NCBI RefSeq assembly: GCF_004379255.2 | Contig: NC_056040.1 | Location: forward strand, 3,018,257 to 3,082,256 | Direction: 5' to 3' | Source of the DNA: Salvia splendens | Taxonomy: Eukaryota; Streptophyta; Magnoliopsida; Lamiales; Lamiaceae | Length of the DNA: 64,000 bases | Part shown: piece after piece, positions 56,261 to 64,000 of the stretch | How positions within the stretch are numbered: the stretch's first letter is position 1 | How the letters are laid out: the number at the start of each line of letters is the position of its first letter | The notes under the pieces: model-generated | What the model was told of the DNA's origin: nothing | Seen by the model: only the letters and a program-made list of their open reading frames with translations | Databases searched by the model: none | Made by a program: the position numbers and the translations under genes

Positions 56261-58845
56261 TTTTGACTTTGCTGGTGTTAAAATGACATTCAATTATTAT
56301 AATTTTAGTGTAAAATGATGTGTTTATTTCTTTGTTACGTTGAATCTAACAAATGATAATTTGCTTACTGCACTAATATCGACTTGTCGAGTATACTCAA
56401 ACGATAAAGACTTTTTCTTTAAATAGAGAGAATTACTAAAAACAAACTCCACTATTTTCCTTAAATAAAAAAAAGTGTAAATTTATTACCTTTTCAAACC
56501 AAATTTGATACACTTCTCCGATTAAAAGGCATACTCCATTTTTTTTATGGCGAGATGCATCACAAATATATGCGGAATTAAACACTGCGAAAACCTTAAG
56601 AACTCAAATCAAATTTAATGATTTGATTTATTTGGTGAATTCAATATAAGATTGTATAGTTAATAATCTAAATTTTACTCTAGAAATATCTCCCCCTAAA
56701 CTAAAAACGAATGAAAAATGCGATTGCGGTTGTCAATTTGTAATCGCAAACTACCAATATCATGTGGAAAAAGTTGACATGACATAATTAGAAAAATGTC
56801 AATATTGTCACAAAAAGTTTAATCACCTCGGAATTGTTCATTAACCATCTAACTAATCAAGGTTATGACTAAATCTCAGTTTCACATCTTAATTTAAATT
56901 ATCCCATCCCAATTCATAAATCGGAAGAACAAAACCGAGTAATTACAAATATAATTTCTTGTGTTAAGTACACCTGTAATCTTAATTAATTTAAAGAAAC
57001 ACAAAATTTCAATGTCATGCATATAAGTATGTGATTTTAAAATTTATTGTGCAATCGCAATTAGCGAAAGTTGTGTGTGTTTTAATTTACAAAGTCAATA
57101 AAGATCTGGATTAGGAATATGACTATGTGAACTACCACCACTTGGATCGAATTTAATAATTGGAGACATAGTTTTTTTTGTTCATGTTGGATGGTAGTCA
57201 TTTTCAGGATATGTATGTGCAACCTTTTCTTCTACAATTTCTTTATCTCTTTCCTATTATATCAAAATTATGGTTGTGCTAGTCAATATTTCCATGATTT
57301 ATTTGATTAATTTTGCAGGTTTTGTAAGGCACATAACATAACATCTAAATCAAATGTAGGGTTAGGAACATTAATTAATCAAATCCAAAAGTCAGATACT
57401 AATCACAAAACTTTAATTCCACCAAATATCTCTGATTGGATATATTACCAACGTTATCAGTATTTTGGAGTCATATACTTTTGTTTAAATTGAGTTTATG
57501 CAATCTATTTGTCTTAAGATATCAATATTGTCCTTATTGACAATAAAATACTACTACAATTTAATTAATTAGACGTTTTTCCTTTATTCATAGATCAAAA
57601 ATTGGAGTCACTAGAAAATAAATGAGAAATCATTATTGATTGGATAAAGAAAAAAATGTTATCACTGCGACCAAAAATAATTACTCCGTATTAAAAAAGT
57701 TTGGGAAAGAAATTGGGTCTTGGTCAAGGTCCAAATGAATGGAACAATATTTCTACATATCAATAGCACTGCAAAAGCATTGGACAATTTTTGGAAAATG
57801 GGAAAGGGGAATGAAATGCTCTTTTTCCACTGCTGCATCACTGCCCTATTTCCTACACTACAATCTTCTTCCCTAATTACATGCAAATTATGATTTGGAA
57901 AATGTGATGTGATTTTGTTAGTTGATTATACATAAGTAAATGTTAATTATATAAGTTGAATCCATAAATTCCATGACATGCACTATGCTGTTGCAGAGGC
58001 AAGTACTAACAAATGGAGTACCAAAAAAGGGTTTGCAAATAATTTCGAATTAATTGAAGCAATAGAGATGGCATAATTATCGGAAATTAAGTGACATATT
58101 TCCATAAAGTGAGTGAAAGAGAGCAAAAAGGAAAAAGATAATGGAGCATGTGAAATATAAATGAATTTTCAGCTGCATGTTTTCTCCTATATATTGCTTT
58201 TTCGTAGTGTGCAAAGAGAAAAAGATAAGTCCCCACACAATCAGAGATTTATTGAGTATATTTATATAATATGTATGACCATCCTTTTGAGGGGATTCCT
58301 GCTTGAATATCATAGCTCTTTTAATTTCAATATTGGTCATGATATAATAGTATTAGGTTTTGTGTGAAATATTTTGTGTGTTCAGATTCGTGGATTGGAG
58401 CTCAGATGTTGATTATATTTTGTGCTTATATTATAGTATTATTTTTCAAAATTATCCTAAACTCTCACAAAATTATACTAATATAAATCCCTAATTTTCA
58501 GCATTTTTCATAAAAGACAAAGATTAATAGTGTTTTATATATCGCCAATTTTTAGTGTTCAAAAATTATTTGGGACTTTGAAAGTATTTTAGAAAATGTC
58601 TTTAACTTCCATTTTTTTTCATAAATATCCTGCCAAAGGGGTTTAGACTCACAAACACATGCACCATGTGTATAACTTGAACCAAATACTTCTGTCTTTG
58701 GGTTGAAATCAACCACTAGACCAACTTCGTCTATCACTAGATGAATTCGAGATTTTTGGCCTTAGACATCTTTTGACGGTTTTATGCCTATTTTTGAGTT
58801 GATAATTGATTTTCCTTATGTTTTTGCCCTCAGTTTCAAACTAAT
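56261..58845. other. AT-rich intergenic stretch, no gene supported
   Basis: It continues the sequence interrupted by element B. I see only short frames, A/T runs and no domain that I recognise. Confidence 0.6.
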
Positions 58846-58849
58846 TTAC

Positions 58850-59262
58850 TACTCCCTGCGTAGTAGTATAGACATTTCTTTATAGCACGAAGATTAAAAA
58901 AAAGGTGTGTAATTTACTCCCTTCCGTCCCATTAAATATGAAACATTTACTTTTCGACACGAGATTTTGTGTAGTGTTGTGTTGCGAGTTAATGAAGAGA
59001 GAAGAAAAAGTAGAAAGAGTGTTGTTTCCAATTTATGAAAACGTTTCATTTTTAATAGGACATTCCAAAAAGAAAAACGTTTCATTTTTAATGGTACAAG
59101 AGAAATATTAGATAAAAAGATATAATAAAGTAGAAGAGAGAGGAAAAAGTAAATGTGAGAAAAAGTGTATTTTTACTAAAAAAATGACTCTACTATTATG
59201 AAATGCTTAAAATGGAAAAATATCTATGCTATTATAGAACGAATGGGGTACACATTTTAATT
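58850..59262. mobile_element. Nested Stowaway MITEs
   Basis: The outer element runs from TACTACTCCCTGCGTAGTA to GCTATTATAGAACGAATGGGGTA and resembles the one at 33462-33700 (shared GACATTTCTTT, AAAGGTGT/AAGGGTGT, AAAATGACTC and CTATTAT). Inside it, from about 58916 (TACTCCCTTCCGTCCCATTA) to about 59110, lies a second element with AAACATTTAC and AACGTTTCATTTTTAAT arms. Borders are approximate. Confidence 0.7.
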
Positions 59263-62200
59263 AATAGTCATGTCCCTATCCGCAACTAAAATTTTTAGAT
59301 AATTTTTTGTTCTATATCGCAAGTAGTGAAGTACTTGCACAATATAATTAGTCAATGAGATGATAAAAGTTTGAATACTGTGCTAATATAAACATATATG
59401 TAGACCATTAATTAAATAAGACCATACGATTAAAAATTTATCTTGAAATAGCGTAAAAATATAGTATTATATACTAGTACTGATTAAAAAGAATATTCAC
59501 TTGATTTTAGGGGATCTATTAGAATATAAACCTCAAATCAAAACACACCAAACTTAAGTTGGTAACGGTCCATTCATCAAGTTGTGCGTTTTACATTATA
59601 TAGTTTATCCAATTATGGCTAGACTAGTTAGTGATCTCCAAGTCAACTTTATGAACGAATAGAAATAATAAGAAAAAATTAAAATCAAATTAAAATAGTA
59701 AAGCATGTGATATAATTCATGGCTTGTAAAAATGATGGTTTAGTAGTATAATGTTATTAGTGTTCATATAATTGAACACGTATATTTAATTATACTTTAT
59801 AAATATTTTGACACATAGGACTGAGACGTTATACTTTATATTATTTTCCAAAATGCCTTTTTGTGATGAGTGGAGTTCTCACCAATGTCGACTTTATATT
59901 GCTTTCATACAACTTAAAACCCTAATTTTTCTCTATATACTATCCAAAAAGTAGTAAAAATTACTCTGGATATTGTAAGTAAAGAGTAGTACTAAATAAG
60001 TTCACACGCATCATAATATTCCAATATATCTCAATTTCTAGTAAATTGATTTAATAATCTTCTGCACGGATTTGGAACTAAGATTTAGACTTCCATGAAC
60101 ATTAGAACTCAAAAACGATTGAAGATTTTTCGAATCGCACTGTATGAACTGTCATCATGTATTGTCAATTGTAGTTAATAATAGTAGCATAGTTTACATT
60201 AAAATTGTAGTTTGGTTAGTGGCAATGGAGATTAAATGTCTAATAATGAGAGTTGGTTGGCAAATGCCAAATCTAGAAATTGGTTGAGTTTATAAGCTTT
60301 AGGAAATAAGAATTGTTTGGTTGGTCTGTCATTTCGACCCAGTGTCACACTCCAAATTATGAATAATTGAATCTCAAATCCATAAACATCAAACATTTAA
60401 TGTAAGGTAACAATAAGTTCATTTTCATGGGCCATAAACTAAAGAGAAAAATAAGGCTAATTTTTTAAGATAAAGACATTTAATCCGTAGCTGTGAGTCA
60501 GCCAATAACAATGTTCCACCACTAACAAAAATTGTTTCCTATGTCGCTATTATGTAAATGGAAATAAATTAGTTAAAGATATTATCTTTAATCTAGAGAT
60601 TTTATATGGACTGGTGGATTTGGAGTAGGTGTTTAAGTTCGTTTTGTTGAATTTTATTTTATTATATTCTAATTTGTTGTCCACCAATAAGGTCTCCGGT
60701 ACTTTAATTCAGCATTTTTTAATTGAAAAGACAAACAATAATTTAGCTATTTAATCTTAAAACTAAAACTTCAGAGCCCAATAACTAAAGGAGTTATGCC
60801 CAACAACTGAAATTCTCATATATTTCTCATTTCGATTTGCTGCGCTAGATTAGATAAGATTGAGTCATAATATTGTTCAATTAATCTACCTATATATATA
60901 TATATATATATATATAAAAGGAGAGTTTTGAAGATATTTATAAGATTACCATTTTATATTAAAAATTATAATTTAATTAAAACTAATTTTTGTTTGCGAA
61001 TTTGTTTAGGGTTAACGGCAGTTTCATGGAAATTAATTAGACTTCCGATAGATGTAATGAATATTGCTAAATATAATTATTATATAATTAAAACTGATTT
61101 TTGTTACTAAAACTTCCATTAAATGTAGTGAATATTGCAAAATAATTCAAGCAAACTTGAAGACAAACCGGGCGTACAATTTTCTTCTTTAATGTTTGTC
61201 AACACGTTTACACGTACATTTCATGCATAATTGTATATTAATTAACAAAAAAAAACTTCAATAGTTATTTTGTATTAAATGCACACATCTCATCCAAACG
61301 TTTACAATATTTAAAGGTACAGTTTACATGTCATGCATAAACTTACACTACCTCATTTTATTAGGCAAACATGACACTACATATTCCCTAATTATAAGGC
61401 AAATAACCGTTATTCACACTTATGTTTATCCGAAGTGGGGAATAGGAAAGGTTTCATCCCAAGGCAATTAATGATTTCAACATATGATCAAATTAATTTT
61501 AAAAAGTAGAAACGGTTAATATGAAAAAAATGCAAATAATCGTTAATCACAATTAATTTTAGTCTAAGTGGATAATATGAAACGTTTTTAGAATATGTAG
61601 CGCCATAATTTATTGGCCTATATATAAATATAACATTTGGAAGCTTGATTACTATCCACACATTTTTACTTACCTTACAATTATAATCGAATGTTTGAAT
61701 CGGCTGTCTCCACGGCTTGGCCACAACCAAAATTAAACCCCTTCCGGCGATGTCTTTGACTCCTCATTTCAACAAAACACTACTTCGGCTCCAATAAGTA
61801 ATACCATTGGGTGAATAGATGCTTGGATGAATGCAAGCAAAATTTTTTTTGTTTACCGTTCACATAGTCCTATTGTAAAACACTTTCTTGATATGAGCAT
61901 ATAAACAAATTTACAGCCAAGATTCAGGTAAAAAAACATCTACTATCAGTAAGGATTATCAAGTAGGCCGACCCAGTGTAAGATATCGAATACAGATCTA
62001 AAACCCCAAAATAGAATAAGTGATCAACAAAATAAAATTGAACTGGGACGGAGTGAGAATTTTATTGATATTTTGGCTCATTTGTTGGACATGATGAGTA
62101 TATTTTAAAGTTAAGGTTTAGAATTTAGGTTTCAAGGTTTAGGTTTTTAGTGTATAGGGTCACTATATTGTAATGAAATGAGGCTCGACTAGGAAGTGTC

Positions 62201-62430
62201 TCACCAGTGCAATCTTAAATTATAGCTTTTGATAAACAATATCTTAAATCTCATTAGGAGAAGTGGTAATTATACATTCTTTAGTTTTTTTTTGTTTTGA
62301 GTGATGTAAATTGGTTTTATTTTTTAGTCTCATGGTTATTATATGCCACGATTAGGTGGGCCGAAAAATAACATATGCTGCTTGCATGTGGTGGTTTTGC
62401 AGTATTCTTGGTTGTCATAAAAAAGGTTTT
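59263..62430. other. AT-rich intergenic stretch with a TA microsatellite
   Basis: It includes an uninterrupted (TA)n run at about 60888-60917. I found no gene, LTR or clear terminal repeats in the rest. Confidence 0.6.
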
Positions 62431-64000
62431 TGTAATAGCCGAGACTTAGATTTCTCGGGAGTTATGAAATAAAATACTAGAACTTTTATTGACAAATGAA
62501 AGAGTATTTTTATTTCTTGAAAAAGGGTACAATTACAATTTTCAGAATCTCAAACTAAATTACAATCTTTGACAATGAAAATAAAAGTCGAGCTACACTA
62601 CTACATTTAGAAATCTCTAAGGGCTACTTTGGCCTTCGTCATCGGGCCGTCTCGGCCCCAGATTTTTCAAACGAGCCGGGAGGGCGAGACCACGAGGGAA
62701 GACAGCCTCGTTGGCCAGTCGCAACTCCTGCCAAAGCGCACGAAAGAGAACTAGTTGCATGAATAGAGACTGTTGGTGGATTGTGATAGCTCGGCACCAA
62801 GCTCAGCAGTTCGCCACCAAGCTCGGCAGTTCGGCAGGGAGCTCAGCAGTTCGGTACCAAGCTCGGCAGTTCGGCACCAAGCTCGGCAACTCCGTGATCT
62901 GGAGAGAAAGATCAAAACATGAAGAAGAGCTCGGCTGTTATGACAACTCGTTTCAACAGCCGTTAGATCTCCTCAATTGTTTACAGAGACAACAAGAGAA
63001 GTGTATTAAGAAAGGGAAGGGGAAACAATACCTTTCAGAAATGTGAGTGAGTGTTGGATCGAAAGAGGCAAACTCCAGCCAGCAGGCTCCCCTCCAGCTA
63101 ATACTCTGCAAAAGAAGACAAAATTCATGAATGAATCAGAGTACAAGGCAGCACAAAACACCAAAATCAGTTAAAGGATGCTGCAAGGTCAGCCAACACT
63201 CAGCCTCTGCAGCTTTCAGTTACAAGATATGTGTTTATATACACATTCTAAGCCCCTCGGTTACTATACCACACCACAACACCTTCCACTTAGTAGCAAA
63301 GTAACAAGCTAAAGAGAGGGAGGGAGAACCGAGAGAAAGCGGAAGGAATCGAGCAAGAGTAAGAGCAGCCTCACTCAGCAATCACAAGAGGTAAATCTTC
63401 CAAACCATACTAGCATCATGTAGTACACAGTAGATAGCCAAGAATGAGAACTTAGGAACACATGAGCTCAAGAACATAGGAGTATGCCTTAGAACCCCAC
63501 ATCAGAACATAATCAGTAACATAGAAACGGCTACCACTGGCTCAACCCCTCCATGAAATCAAATCAATCATAGCAGAATGTAAGAAAATCCCCTAATGCT
63601 CAAGTCACAGTATCTTTTTCGCCAGCTTCACTTAACAACACTAGAAAGATTTAAACAAGAAACTTAGCTTTGGAGGGAGAATGGCTCTGGCCGAGGTGCC
63701 GTGCTGCCAGAGGCGGAAACGCTAGACGAGAGGCAGCGACCCGACGGCGGGGTGTCAAGAGCGGTGGCGAGCCGAGACAGCAGGCGATCCCGGCATACAG
63801 TAACGGCAACGGACCCTACCGTGTTCAGCCTAACCCCTGCGAACAGCGACGGCGTAAGCCTCGCGAAGCTGGATGCCTCCCCACTGGCCCTCGACGGTGG
63901 CGGCTCGACGAGCTCGCGGGAAGGGGGGACAGCACCGACGAGAGACTGCTGCCTCGACGCGACGGAGGGTGAATCGATGGTGATCCCGCCGAGGAACGGA
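62431..64000 (+). repeat. Candidate long LTR or other repeat, running off the window
   Basis: An abrupt change from AT-rich intergenic DNA occurs at 62431, where TGTAATAGCCGAGACTTAG begins. Starts of the type TGTAA(T/C)A(G/C)CC are common for Tekay/Del-type gypsy LTRs. Downstream lie short tandem repeats (62785-62890), a TATA-like GTTTATATACAC at about 63231 and a GC-rich end (63670-64000). A 100-aa frame at 63670 has odd Arg/Gly-rich composition and no domain that I know. The second LTR and any gag would be outside the window, so this stays tentative. Confidence 0.35.
62785..62890. repeat. Short tandem repeats of AGCTCGGCAGTTCGGCACCA type
   Basis: About five or six diverged units of 18-21 bp (AAGCTCGGCAGTTCGGCACC and variants with CAGCAG or GGTACC) lie head to tail. 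They resemble the GAGTTCGGC-rich motifs of the gypsy LTRs only loosely. No function assigned. Confidence 0.75.

Noticed and set aside
63670..63972. 100-aa frame rich in Arg and Gly
   Set aside because: It lies in GC-rich DNA where stops are rare. No domain, splice pattern or start context was seen.

Overview
This is nuclear DNA from a flowering plant, almost certainly a eudicot. The genes are intron-rich and include an ATM kinase, a MAP kinase kinase of the plant-only MKK3 type (kinase plus NTF2 domain) and a DUF1645 protein. The space between genes is AT-rich and full of plant transposons (Stowaway, PIF/Harbinger, Ty1/copia, Ty3/gypsy). The protein flavour suggests an asterid, perhaps Lamiales, but I cannot prove that by eye.

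Layout. 1-14449 (+): the 3' part of ATM, from the region before FAT through the PI3K-like kinase domain to FATC, with Stowaway elements in two introns. 15044-18135 (-): MKK3 in nine exons (521 aa), convergent with ATM. 19250-20373 (-): a decayed fragment of a plasma-membrane H+-ATPase gene fused to a MULE-type zinc-knuckle remnant. 20660-23425 (-): a 921-aa plant protein resembling those annotated as TAF1C-like. 23.7-36 kb: a transposon-dense intergenic region with diverged duplicated segments, a decayed copia element, nested Stowaway relics, a PIF/Harbinger element with a broken transposase and its deletion derivative.

36245-44511: a DUF1645 gene whose first exon is split, 12 codons in, by a very young 7.3-kb Ty3/gypsy element (element A). 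It has a perfect CCCAG target duplication and LTRs differing at one site of 636. Element A keeps gag, a scrap of integrase, a 39-bp minisatellite and, on the opposite strand, a four-exon gene that I can reconstruct as open over 823 codons. It has no reverse transcriptase.

45630-56255: a related element (B) in the unusual order LTR-internal-LTR-internal-LTR, flanked as a whole by a CATAA target duplication. Its two internal copies are almost identical, and both carry a frameshifted version of the antisense gene. 56.3-62.4 kb is AT-rich with nested MITE relics and no gene that I can support. From 62431 to the end is a candidate long LTR or other repeat that runs off the window.

How it fits together: the host genes (DNA-damage kinase, MAPKK, possible Pol I factor, DUF1645) are not a functional cluster. 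The dynamic part is the transposon half, where two related gypsy elements without reverse transcriptase, in the same orientation, inserted recently about 2 kb apart. One broke a gene and the other expanded by recombination.
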